DNA of 53,944 bases from Gemmataceae bacterium (GTDB lineage Bacteria; Planctomycetota; Planctomycetia; Gemmatales; Gemmataceae): NCBI GenBank assembly GCA_019748295.1, contig JAIEPT010000057.1, forward strand, positions 1 through 53,944, read 5' to 3'. Numbering within the stretch: position 1 is the stretch's first letter; each line of letters starts with the position of its first letter. Below, piece after piece: positions 26,485 through 35,200 of this stretch. Below the pieces are notes generated by a model. It searched no databases and had not been told where the DNA came from. It saw nothing but the letters and a program-made list of their open reading frames with translations. Both the position numbers and the translations under genes were made by a program.

Positions 26485-27491
26485 GACGCCTCGCAGCGCA
26501 ACTCGATCGCTCCCTTCCAAGTTGCCCCCGGCGCCAACTGCCTCCACCCCAACGCCAAGCCGCTTCCCACAGGTGCATGGATCGCGTCCGTCGCACACGT
26601 GTACGGCTCGAAACAAACCGCCTCCCGATGCGGCGGCGTGAAGGCGACCATCCACGGAAAGTCAGGCGACACGGAAAGCGTCAGCGACTTTTCGCCCGCC
26701 GCATCCCGCATTCTTGCCGCAGGAATCAATGATGTCGGCGATTCGAACCGCTCCGCGAAACCCGAGAACAAGTCATCCCATTTCACGTCCCGATACGCAA
26801 CTTCACCCAGCTCTACTCCATCCGATTCGCCCGTCGGCAGGTTCTCGTCCAACTTCCAATGGCGTTTCGTCAGCAGTTGCACGATCGCCGCATCGCCGCC
26901 GAAGGGTTCGGTGCGGAAGTAGGGGTGATAGCCCAGCCCCATCGGCAACGGCGTCGTCCCTGGATTGATCGCCTTCGCTTCAACTCGCAGGCACCCTTTG
27001 CCCAGCCGATACGAAACGCGAAGGCGGAAGTCGGCAGGCCAAAGGTTCGCCAACTCGGGCGCCACTGCGGAGCCGACGACTTCGCCGACGATCCAGGCGG
27101 AATCCCAGTCCGCCCCCGCATAGACGACCTGCCAGGGAGCCGCGAGCACGAAGCCGTGGATCGCATTCTTCCCCGCCGGATCGCGCGTCGGCAGACGGTA
27201 TTCCTTGCCCTCGAACGCGAATTTCCCATCGCGGATGCGGTTGGGAAACGGGAAGAGAATCGGAAACCCGCTCCGCGAAGGCTTTGCCTCCTCGAAGAAA
27301 TTCGCAGTCCGCCACAGCATTTCGATCGGCGGATCGCCGGCCACGGCCCAGCGGTAGGCGTTGAACCCCATCGCGGGCCATACTTCGAGGCGATGGCCTT
27401 GATCGTTGCCCAGCACCCAGACGGCCGGGTCGCGGTCGAGCGTGTTGGGACGAGTTTCTTGACGAATCCAAAAGCTCACGGTCGCCCTCAT
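26460..27491 (-). CDS. Aldose 1-epimerase family protein
   Basis: 343 residues from the ATG at 27491. Beta-sandwich galactose-mutarotase-like fold shown by 'GFPILFPFPNRIRDGKFAFE', catalytic-type His in GKNAIHGFVL (~111) and in MGLGYHPYFR (~188), and late Glu in AVCFEPYTCATDA. It interconverts alpha and beta anomers of hexoses, or phosphorylated sugars in the YeaD subgroup. The final residues WSSRSA and the stop are encoded by repeat H, so the original C-terminus may have been altered. The 27492-27583 gap is a short divergent promoter region. Confidence 0.85.
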   Translation of the reverse strand: MRATVSFWIRQETRPNTLDRDPAVWVLGNDQGHRLEVWPAMGFNAYRWAVAGDPPIEMLWRTANFFEEAKPSRSGFPILFPFPNRIRDGKFAFEGKEYRLPTRDPAGKNAIHGFVLAAPWQVVYAGADWDSAWIVGEVVGSAVAPELANLWPADFRLRVSYRLGKGCLRVEAKAINPGTTPLPMGLGYHPYFRTEPFGGDAAIVQLLTKRHWKLDENLPTGESDGVELGEVAYRDVKWDDLFSGFAERFESPTSLIPAARMRDAAGEKSLTLSVSPDFPWMVAFTPPHREAVCFEPYTCATDAIHAPVGSGLALGWRQLAPGATWKGAIELRCEASEWSSRSA

Positions 27492-27583
27492 GGCGGAAAG
27501 TCGGGGAATTCCTTCGGCGATTTGCGTATCGTAATCCGCACGTCGCGGCGTGACCAGCCGAGCGGCGACTCGAGGAAATTGCG

Positions 27584-28636
27584 ATGCCGACTTTACCTGC
27601 TTCCACATGGACCCACTTCGCCGAAGCCGTTTTCCGCGCGGTCCATGTTCCCGCCGACGAAGCGAAACGCGTGGCCGAGAGCCTCGTCGATGCGAACCTC
27701 TGCGGGCACGATTCGCATGGGCTTATTCGCGTCATCCAATACGTCGACGCGATCGGCGATGGCCGTGTGCAGCCCGGCGCCCCGTTCAAGGTGGTGAAGG
27801 AAACGGCCGCCGTGCTGGTCGTCGATGGGGGCAAGGGATTGGGCCAGGTGCAAGCGCATCGGCTGCTCGATCGCTTGATCCCGCGCGCTCGAGCGCTGGG
27901 GCTTGCGTCCGGCACGCTCATGCACACGGGGCATATCGGCCGACTCGGGGAATATGCCGAGAAAGCCGCCGCTCAAAAGATGGCGTTCATGGCGACGGTC
28001 AACAACCACGGTTTCGGCCGCGGCGTCGCCCCTCCGGGAGGCAAGGAAGCTCGCATCGGAACTAACCCGCTGTGCATCGGCGCCCCGACGCACAAGGAGC
28101 CGGCCGTGCTCGACATCGGCACCAGCGTGGTCGCCGAAGGGAAAGTCCGCGTGCTTTACAACAAGGGGCAAAACGTGCCCCCCGGCTGGCTCCTCGATCC
28201 CGAAGGCAAGCCGACCACGGATTCCAGCGTGCTCTACAAGGAACCGCGCGGCACCATCCTGCCGCTCGGAGGCGATCAGGCCTACAAGGGTTTCGGCCTC
28301 GGCCTGCTGCTCGACATGTTTGCGGGCGGCCTTTCCGGTGCACCGTGCAGCACGCCGGGGCTGCCGAACCTGTCGGCCAACGCTGTCTTCTTTCTGGTGC
28401 TGGACGTATCGCAGTTCGCGGGCATCGATCATTTTCTGGAACAAACGACCTGTCTTGCGAACAACGTGAAGAATTGCCCCAAGGCGGAAGAAACCGCGGA
28501 AATACTGCTGCCCGGCGAGCCCGAACGGCGAACCAAAGCCCAACGCCTCCAATCCGGGATCACTGTCGATGACGGCACGTGGGGCCAACTCACGTTGCTG
28601 GCCGAGAAGTTGAGCGTTCCGATTCCGTACGTGTGA
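27584..28636 (+). CDS. Malate/L-lactate/ureidoglycolate dehydrogenase-type (Ldh2 family) oxidoreductase
   Basis: 350 residues, the normal length for the Ldh2/MDH2 fold. Signatures: ANLCGHDSHGLIRVIQYV (~40), MHTGHIGRLGEYAEKA (~113), ATVNNHGFGRGVAPPGG, GTNPLCIGAP for NAD(P) binding, and LGGDQAYKGFGLGLLLDM. These enzymes reduce or oxidise 2-hydroxy acids with NAD(P)+; exact substrate unclear. ATG at 27584 with gaggaaa upstream. Confidence 0.9.
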   Translation: MPTLPASTWTHFAEAVFRAVHVPADEAKRVAESLVDANLCGHDSHGLIRVIQYVDAIGDGRVQPGAPFKVVKETAAVLVVDGGKGLGQVQAHRLLDRLIPRARALGLASGTLMHTGHIGRLGEYAEKAAAQKMAFMATVNNHGFGRGVAPPGGKEARIGTNPLCIGAPTHKEPAVLDIGTSVVAEGKVRVLYNKGQNVPPGWLLDPEGKPTTDSSVLYKEPRGTILPLGGDQAYKGFGLGLLLDMFAGGLSGAPCSTPGLPNLSANAVFFLVLDVSQFAGIDHFLEQTTCLANNVKNCPKAEETAEILLPGEPERRTKAQRLQSGITVDDGTWGQLTLLAEKLSVPIPYV

Positions 28637-28673
28637 GCACGATTTTGGTGGAAAGAAAATTCTCAAAAAGCAC

Positions 28674-28703
28674 TTGCTCAAAAGAAGACCGCCCAGTATC
28701 TTG
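28674..28703 (+). promoter_or_regulatory. Candidate promoter upstream of a possible small RNA
   Basis: TTGCTC (28674-28679), 18-bp spacer, TATCTT (28698-28703), preceded by an A-rich stretch like an UP element. See the hairpins at 28713-28796. Confidence 0.3.
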
Positions 28704-28796
28704 ATGTTAACGAATCCGTAAGGATTCCAAATCGGGTCGATTTCGATCGCGCGGTTGGCAGCGTCCTCGCGGTTGGGTCGATCCGATTTTTCTTTG
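28704..28796 (+). ncRNA. Candidate small RNA or leader with GNRA hairpin and terminator
   Basis: The stretch forms gaatcc-gtaa-ggattc (28713-28728), a 6-bp stem with a GUAA tetraloop. The next hairpin pairs AAATCGGGTCGA (28730-28741) with TCGATCCGATTT (12 bp, one G-U), then reaches a ttcttt tail. A promoter-like pair lies just upstream and the next ORF starts 108 bp downstream. It could also be just the terminator of the dehydrogenase gene. Confidence 0.3.
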
Positions 28797-28797
28797 C
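28730..28797 (+). terminator. Intrinsic terminator-like hairpin
   Basis: 12-bp stem, large internally structured loop, followed by a T-rich tail (28788-28797). It lies 94 bp after the Ldh2-type gene stop. The stem has A-run before and T-run after, so it could act in both directions. Confidence 0.5.
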
Positions 28798-28825
28798 GCC
28801 TGCTTCACTTCGGCTCGCTTCCTCA

Positions 28826-28855
28826 TTGCGGCGCTACTCCTCAACTTGGTAAGAT
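28826..28855 (+). promoter_or_regulatory. Candidate promoter of the secreted protein gene
   Basis: TTGCGG (28826-28831), 18-bp spacer, TAAGAT (28850-28855), 48 bp upstream of the ATG at 28904. Weak match. Confidence 0.3.
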
Positions 28856-28903
28856 GAAGGCCTTCCGCACGCTTAAAGGCTTCGTCCCATTCCGAGTAGC
28901 GAA

Positions 28904-29941
28904 ATGAAACATCGGCTTTTGTCTACACTCGCCGCGTTCGGCTTTGCCGCGTTCGGCATGGTGTTCGCCGCCCCTGCGCCGCAAATTCAGGAAGACAAGG
29001 CGCCTGACCGGGTGGGCTACATCCCGAAAGCCAAGTATCAGCCGGTGCCCAGTCGCGTTGTCGGCGTGCTCGTCAGCGACGTCGTGAAGGTGATGGGGAA
29101 CGAAGGACGCAGCGGGCCGCCGGATGCGATGGCATTCTCTTCGGGCGGCGGAAGCTATCGCTGGGTCTATGTGCCCGCGATCAACGGCATGCCCGCCATC
29201 ATCCAAAATCTGCAAGTCAAAGTCGGCGCCCAGGGGGATCAGATGCGCATCTATCCCGCCCTGAACATGGCGAACGCCACCACCGCGAAAGACCTCTGGG
29301 GAATCAAGGGACCGTTCGCCCTGGTTGAAGTCGAAGTCAACGACAAGCTCGGAGCCCCGGCCGACGAAGGTTTCGTGGCGACGAAGATGACGCAGATCGA
29401 CGGGACTCGCGATTACCCGATCCACGCCACCGAAGCCGTCGAGCAAGGCAAGAAACGCTACGGCCAATGGCGAGCCATGCAACAAGGCTCCATCGATGCC
29501 GCGCTGGTCAAGGCTCAGAAAGATGCAATCGCCGACCAACCGGTCACGGGTCCGCGCGAGACGAATGAAATGGTCCACATCAGTTGGTTGCCGGACGTCG
29601 AGCGCCTGCGGGTGCGGTTTCTGACGAAGATCACGGACGGAGCCTACCAACACGGTGGGGGAGTCGATCTCGAGGCTCGTCCGGTTCCGCTGCCGGCTCT
29701 GCCGATCAAAGGCGGCATCCGCCCGCGACCGCAGATTGCGCCGCCGCAACGGATCCCAGGCTTCCGCTGGGGCACGCAATTCGGCGTGGAATTCGGCGTC
29801 AGCTACGAGTTCGACAAGACAGGCAACCTCGCCAAGATCCAAACGCTCCCCATCGAAAGCTTCCGCAACATGCTCCCGCCGCCTCCCAACGCCGGCGGGC
29901 CTGGCCGCTTCCCGCTTCCGCCGCAACCCGTCGATCGCTGA
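28904..29941 (+). CDS. Secreted protein of unknown function with Pro-rich C-terminus
   Basis: 345 residues. A signal peptide is clear (1-22, LLSTLAAFGFAAFGMVFAAP). The mature part has a mixed alpha/beta region (VVGVLVSDVVKVMGNEGRSG, ~52; 'GPFALVEVEVNDKLGAPADE', ~140) and a long charged middle. The tail is Pro/Arg/Gly-rich, ending with RFPLPPQPVDR. No recognised domain. Flanked by a terminator upstream and the C2/B2 repeat downstream, so likely monocistronic. Function unknown. Confidence 0.75.
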   Translation: MKHRLLSTLAAFGFAAFGMVFAAPAPQIQEDKAPDRVGYIPKAKYQPVPSRVVGVLVSDVVKVMGNEGRSGPPDAMAFSSGGGSYRWVYVPAINGMPAIIQNLQVKVGAQGDQMRIYPALNMANATTAKDLWGIKGPFALVEVEVNDKLGAPADEGFVATKMTQIDGTRDYPIHATEAVEQGKKRYGQWRAMQQGSIDAALVKAQKDAIADQPVTGPRETNEMVHISWLPDVERLRVRFLTKITDGAYQHGGGVDLEARPVPLPALPIKGGIRPRPQIAPPQRIPGFRWGTQFGVEFGVSYEFDKTGNLAKIQTLPIESFRNMLPPPPNAGGPGRFPLPPQPVDR

Positions 29942-29965
29942 TTTGCCTTGCAACGACACGACGCG

Positions 29966-30095
29966 CTGTAGGGAACGCCCTCCGTGGCGTTCCGCCGAAC
30001 TGGACGCGTCCGAACAACCATCATCCAACAATCCGCGATCCCCGCTTGCGGCTTAGCGTTCGCATCGACCATCTGAATCGCTAAGCCGCAAGCGG
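29966..30095. repeat. Composite repeat C2 (single arm) plus B2 between convergent genes
   Basis: One family C arm (29966-29994, identical to the 29-bp arm at 4695) is followed by a family B palindrome, arms 30042-30058 and 30079-30095 (17 bp). Same order as C1/B1 but the closing C arm is missing. Shares the loop string atcgaccatc with B1. Confidence 0.93.
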
Positions 30096-30131
30096 CGATC
30101 CGTTCCCCTCGATTTACAGCCGCCTCCCCGG

Positions 30132-31616
30132 CTACGGCAGTACCGTCTCGCCCATCAGGAAGCGATCGCATTCGCGGGCGGCTCCGCGGCCTTCGTTGAT
30201 CGCCCACACCACAAGACTCTGCCCGCGCCGCATGTCGCCGGCTGCGAACACGTTCGCGATGCTCGTCTGGAACTTGCCGTGCTCCGCCTTCACGTTGGTC
30301 CTCGGGTCGCGTTCCACGCCGAGCTTCTGCAGGAGCAGATCCTCGGGGCCTAGGAAGCCCATCGCGAGCAGAACGAGTTGGGCGGGCAAAACGCGTTCGC
30401 TTCCGGGCACTTCCTTCATCACGAATCGGCCATTGTCCTTCGCCCACTCGATGCGGACCGTGTGCAGTTCCTTCACATGGCCGTTCGCGTCGCCTACGAA
30501 TTTTTTCGTGTGGATGAGATACTGCCGAGGGTCGTCGCCGAAGATCGCGGAAGCTTCCTCCTGGCCGTAATCCATCTTGTAGACCTTGGGCCATTGGGGC
30601 CAAGGGTTGTCCGGCGCACGCTCCATCGGCGGCTTGGGCAGAATCTCGAACTGCACCAGGCTGCGGCATTGATGACGCATCGACGTGGCGACGCAGTCGG
30701 TGCCGGTATCGCCGCCGCCGATGACGACGACGTCCTTCCCCTTGGCGCTGGTGTACTGCCCGTCTTTAAGATCCGAATCGAGCAGGCTCTTGGTGTTGGC
30801 CGTGAGGAAATCCATCGCGAAATGGATCCCCTTGAGATTGCGTCCCTCCATCGGCAGATCGCGCGGCTTCGTGGCTCCGCCGGCGAGGACGACGGCATCA
30901 TAATCCGCGATCAGTTTTTCGGCCGGGAGGTCCTTGCCCACTTCGCACTTCGTGACGAACTTGACGCCTTCCTCTTCGAGCAAACGCACGCGACGCTGCA
31001 CGATGGCGTTCTTGTCGAGCTTCATGTTCGGGATGCCGTACATGAGCAACCCGCCGATGCGATCGGCTCGCTCGAAGACGGTGACCCAATGGCCCGCCTT
31101 GTTGAGCTGAGCAGCAGCCGCCAGACCCGCGGGCCCGGAGCCGACGACCGCGACATTCCTGCCGGTGCGGAACGGCGGCGGTTCGGGCTGGATCCAACCT
31201 TCCTTGAACGCGCGATCGACGATCTCGCATTCGATCGTCTTGATCGTCACCGGCGGTTCGTTGATGCCGAGCACGCACGAACCTTCGCACGGAGCCGGGC
31301 AGACTCGGCCGGTGAACTCAGGAAAATTATTGGTCTTATGCAGCCGTTCGATCGCTTCCTTCCACAGGCCGCGATAGACCAGATCGTTCCATTCGGGAAT
31401 GAGGTTGTTGACGGGGCAACCCGACGCCATCCCTTCGAGAAGCGTGCCGGTGTGGCAGAAGGGAACGCCGCAATCCATGCAGCGGGCGCCCTGTTTCTTG
31501 AGAAGCTCCTCGCTGCCGTGCGCGTGGAATTCGGCCCAATCGTGGATTCGCTCCTGCGGTTGCCGCGTGAGCGGCAGTTCGCGCGGGTATTCCAAAAATC
31601 CGGTCGGCTTGCCCAT
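30132..31616 (-). CDS. gltD: Glutamate synthase small (beta) subunit, NADPH-dependent
   Basis: 494 residues, full length. The N-terminal Fe-S region has [10 protein letters not shown] and a later [10 protein letters not shown] cluster-binding set (Cys ~47-110). The FAD fold is [14 protein letters not shown] (~150), the NADPH fold [13 protein letters not shown] (~288), and the C-terminal [14 protein letters not shown] closes the FAD site. It passes electrons from NADPH to GltB for glutamate synthesis from glutamine and 2-oxoglutarate. It lies downstream of gltB on the same strand but separated by 660 bp carrying a damaged toxin/antitoxin pair, where direct adjacency would be expected. Confidence 0.96.
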   Translation of the reverse strand: MGKPTGFLEYPRELPLTRQPQERIHDWAEFHAHGSEELLKKQGARCMDCGVPFCHTGTLLEGMASGCPVNNLIPEWNDLVYRGLWKEAIERLHKTNNFPEFTGRVCPAPCEGSCVLGINEPPVTIKTIECEIVDRAFKEGWIQPEPPPFRTGRNVAVVGSGPAGLAAAAQLNKAGHWVTVFERADRIGGLLMYGIPNMKLDKNAIVQRRVRLLEEEGVKFVTKCEVGKDLPAEKLIADYDAVVLAGGATKPRDLPMEGRNLKGIHFAMDFLTANTKSLLDSDLKDGQYTSAKGKDVVVIGGGDTGTDCVATSMRHQCRSLVQFEILPKPPMERAPDNPWPQWPKVYKMDYGQEEASAIFGDDPRQYLIHTKKFVGDANGHVKELHTVRIEWAKDNGRFVMKEVPGSERVLPAQLVLLAMGFLGPEDLLLQKLGVERDPRTNVKAEHGKFQTSIANVFAAGDMRRGQSLVVWAINEGRGAARECDRFLMGETVLP

Positions 31617-31644
31617 CGAAAAACCTCTGGAGAGAACTCTCTGG

Positions 31645-31690
31645 CTCCCCTCTTCCTTGGGGGGAGAGGGGCTGGGGGTGAGGGGGCGGC
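31645..31690. repeat. Family F palindrome F6 upstream of gltD
   Basis: Py arm ctcccctcttccttgggg pairs with ggggagaggg, followed by ctgggggtgaggggg as in F2. It lies in the untranslated region just before gltD. Confidence 0.8.
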
Positions 31691-31730
31691 GCCACGCGGA
31701 CGCTTGTTGCTCACCCGAAGCATTTGCTGT

Positions 31731-32025
31731 CTAGGCCGGAAATGTCGCTTTAGCGCGCGACTCCCGTGAATCACCGCGACGACGATGCAGACGTCGCCAT
31801 CAACTTCATAAATGACTCGATACGAATGAACAAGCAGTTCTCGAATCGTATCGATGTCGAACTCCGGCACTCTCGAACTGAGCCGCGGGAAGTCAATCAA
31901 TTTCACCGGCGAATCTTGAATCGCTTTCTGAACCTTTTCGGCATTCATCGGCGAATCGAGGCTGATGTACTCGATGATTCGTTCGAAGTCGCTTAGGGCA
32001 GCTTCGGACCAGACGACTTAGCCAT
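31731..32025 (-). pseudogene. ParE/RelE-type toxin with two apparent single-base losses
   Basis: The readable core WSEAALSDFERIIEYISLDSP, then LIDFPRLSSRVPEF and RELLVHSYRVIYEVDGD, is a textbook ParE/RelE fold. The ATG at 32025 overlaps the antitoxin end but reads MAKSSGPKLP and stops. Adding one G after AAG (between 32017 and 32016) gives MAKVVWSEAALSDFE. At the 3' end the frame misses a stop; adding one G in the CGG before CCTAG would end it at 31731. 295 bp plus 2 equals exactly 99 codons, the expected toxin size. Either a decayed toxin or two homopolymer indels in the assembly. Confidence 0.78.
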
Positions 32026-32204
32026 TGATCGATCCTCGTGTTCGCTTCCTCAAGCGAAAGGTATCGCCCTTCTCGATAATCCTTCATCCCTTCGGCTACC
32101 TTTGCTTTGACGTAAAGTCGGTAGAGGATTTCCGACTCCGATTCGGCGTCGTCGTCGGGAATCGCTTCGACCAACTTCAAGACGACTTCTTTTTCAGGAC
32201 TCAT
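31893..32204 (-). CDS. Antitoxin of a ParE/RelE-type module, C-terminus altered by frameshift
   Basis: As sequenced, 103 residues from the ATG at 32204, with aggagg 6-8 bp upstream (a very strong site). Residues 1-68 (VVLKLVEAIPDDDAESESEI, LYRLYVKAKVAEGMKDYREG, SLEEANTRIDQWL) match the addiction-module antitoxin family that precedes ParE/RelE toxins. From WLSRLVRSC onward the sequence is alien. Restoring the single G proposed for the toxin would end the protein as WLRSSGPKLP with a stop at 31993, giving 70 residues overlapping the toxin start, as expected. The conserved part is long enough to keep DNA-binding function. Confidence 0.72.
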   Translation of the reverse strand: MSPEKEVVLKLVEAIPDDDAESESEILYRLYVKAKVAEGMKDYREGRYLSLEEANTRIDQWLSRLVRSCPKRLRTNHRVHQPRFADECRKGSESDSRFAGEID

Positions 32205-32237
32205 AAAACCTCCTCCTGCGGATGATGACGATCGCAC

Positions 32238-32269
32238 CAATCGCGTCGCCTACGGCTCCCCGCTAAACA
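32238..32269. repeat. Short dispersed repeat O, copy 3
   Basis: aatcgcgtcgcctacggctc then cccgctaaac; closest to copy 1 at 17523. It lies between the antitoxin start and the gltB stop. Confidence 0.8.
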
Positions 32270-32276
32270 GCGACGG

Positions 32277-35200
32277 CTACTTCCCGCCCACGCGCGACAC
32301 GTCGTGGCTGTTCTCCTCGAACGCCGCCATCGCGGCTTCGTCGTCCGACATGCCTTCGGACTTCAGCCGTTGCTGCGTCTCGTACACGCGGCGGAAGTCG
32401 TTCGGATAAACCTTCACGAACTTGGGAACCATCTGTTCCCACAGGGCCAGCACCTTCCACGCCCGGTCGCTGCGGGTCAGGTCCGCGTGGCGGCGGATCA
32501 TGGCTTGCAGTTGCTCGATCTCTTCCTGATCCTCGAGCTTGAACAGCTTCACCATCTCCATGTTGACCTTGCGCGAGAAGTCGCCTTGCTCGTCGAGGAC
32601 ATACGCGATGCCCCCCGACATGCCGGCCGCGAAGTTGCGACCTGTCGGGCCGAGGATCACGACGCGGCCTCCGGTCATGTATTCGCAGCCGTGGTCGCCG
32701 ACGGATTCGACGACCGCGTTGACGCCGGAGTTGCGGACGCAGAAGCGTTCGCCCGCCATGCCGCGGATATACGCCTCGCCGCTGGTGGCGCCGTAAAACG
32801 CCACGTTGCCGATGATGACGTTCTCTTCCGCCACGAAGGTCGAACCCTTGGGGGGATAGATGATCAGCCTGCCCCCCGAGAGGCCCTTGCCGAAGTAATC
32901 GTTCGCATCCCCTTCCAGCGTCAGCGTCATGCCGCGCGGGACGAAGGCGCCGAAGCTTTGGCCGGCCGAACCGTTGAACGTCAGGCGAATCGTGTCGTCC
33001 GGCAAACCGGAACTGCCGTACTTGCGCGTGATCTCGCTGCCGGTGATGGCCCCGACCACGCGGTTCCCATTGCGGATCGGCAGCGTGGCTTCAACCTTTT
33101 CCTTCCGCTCGATGGCGGGCTTGCAAAGGCCGAGCAGCGTGGTCATGTCGAGCGACTTCTCCAGCCCGTGGTCCTGCGTATCGGTGTGGTAGCGGCCCAC
33201 ATCGGCGCCCACCGGCGGTTGATAGAAGATGCTGGAGAAATCGAGCCCCAGCGCCTTGTAGTGGTTGATCGCCTTATTCATGCGAAGCAGGTCGCTGCGG
33301 CCCACCATCTCTTCGATAGTGCGGAAGCCGAGCAGAGCCATCGTTTCGCGCACTTCCTGAGCGATGAACTGCATGAAGTTGACGACGTGTTCCGGCTTGC
33401 CGGCGAACTTCGCGCGGAGCCGGGGATCTTGCGTGGCGACGCCGACCGGGCACGTGTTGAGATGGCAGACCCGCATCATGATGCAGCCGACCGCGACCAG
33501 CGGAGCCGTCGCGAAGCCGAACTCCTCCGCTCCGAGCAACGCCCCGATGATCACGTCGCGGCCCGTCTTGAGCTGGCCATCCACCTCGACCACAATTCGG
33601 CTGCGCAGGTTGTTCATCACAAGCACTTGCTGCGTTTCCGCGAGGCCCAACTCCCATGGCCCGCCCGCATGCTTGATCGACGTCAACGGCGACGCACCCG
33701 TTCCGCCGTCATGGCCGGAGATGAGCACGACGTCCGAATGCGCCTTGGAAACGCCCGCGGCCACGGTGCCGACGCCGATCTCCGCCACCAGCTTCACGCT
33801 GATGCGAGCATGGCGATTGGCGTTCTTCAGGTCATGAATCAACTCGGCCAAATCCTCGATCGAATAGATGTCATGGTGCGGCGGCGGGGAGATGAGCCCC
33901 ACGCCCGGCGTCGAGAGACGCACCTTCGCGATCCACGGATACACCTTGCTCCCGGGTAGCTGACCGCCCTCGCCGGGCTTCGCTCCCTGGGCCATCTTGA
34001 TCTGGATTTCCTGAGCGCTGACGAGGTATTCGCTCGTCACGCCGAATCGGCCCGAAGCCACTTGCTTGATCGCGCTGTTCTTCGAATCGCCGTTCGGCAG
34101 CGGGATTCGGCGAGCGGGGTCTTCGCCCCCTTCGCCCGTGTTGCTCTTGCCGCCGATGCGGTTCATCGCGATCGCCAGCGTCTCATGCGATTCGCTGGAG
34201 ATGGAGCCGTATGACATGGCCCCGGTCTTGAATCGCTTCATGATCGATTCGACCGATTCCACTTCCTCGATCGGGATCGGCGTGCACTTGTCGAGATCGA
34301 ATTCCATCATGCCGCGGAGCGTCGCGAGCCGGGCCGACTGGTCGTCGATCAGCTTGCTGTATTCCTTGAACGTCTTGTAGTTGCCGTTGCGAACCGCTGC
34401 CTGGAGCTTGTGGACCGACTCGGGATTGAAGAGGTGGAACTCCCCCTCACGGCGATACTGGTAATGGCCGCCGATATCGAGCGTTTTGCCGTTGGTGGGC
34501 CGTTCGGTGTAGGCGTGCTCGTGGCGTGAGCGAACCTCTTCGGCGATCACGTCCATGCCGATGCCGCCGACGCGCGACGGGGTCCACGTGAAGTACTTGT
34601 CCACGACGTCCGGATGCAGGCCGATTGCTTCGAAGATCTGGGCGCCGCAGTAGCTTTGCACGGTGGAGATGCCCATCTTGGACATCACCTTCATGATCCC
34701 CTTGCCCACGGCCTTGATGTAATTCTTGATCGCCTTTTTCGCATCGACCTTGGGCAGGAAGCCCTGACGGACCATGTCTTCCATGGTCTCGAAGGCGAGG
34801 TAGGGATTGATGGCGCCGCAGCCGTAGCCGACCAGCAACGCGTAGTGATGCACTTCGCGCGGCTCGCCGCTTTCGAGCACCAAGCTTACCTGCGTGCGGG
34901 TGCCTTCGCGGATCAGATGATGATGCACGCCGGCGACTGCCATCAGTGCCGGGATCGGTGCATGATCCTTATCGACGGCGCGATCCGAGAGAATGACGTA
35001 CTCGATGCCGGTGAGCACCGCGGCGGCGGCCTGACGGCAGATCGCCGTCATCGCCCGCTCCAGGCCCATCGCCCCTTCTTTCGGGTTGTAGAGGATCGGG
35101 ATGACGATCGACTTGTACTTGCCCCGCGTCGTGTTTTCGATCTCGCGAAGCTTGTCGAGTTCGTCGTTCGTCAGCACCGGCGACTTCAGCTTGATCTGAC

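Noticed and set aside
31247-31948. A 233-residue minus-strand protein
   Set aside because: Only its first ~70 residues are the toxin core; the rest is translated repeat F6 and an out-of-frame reading of gltD.
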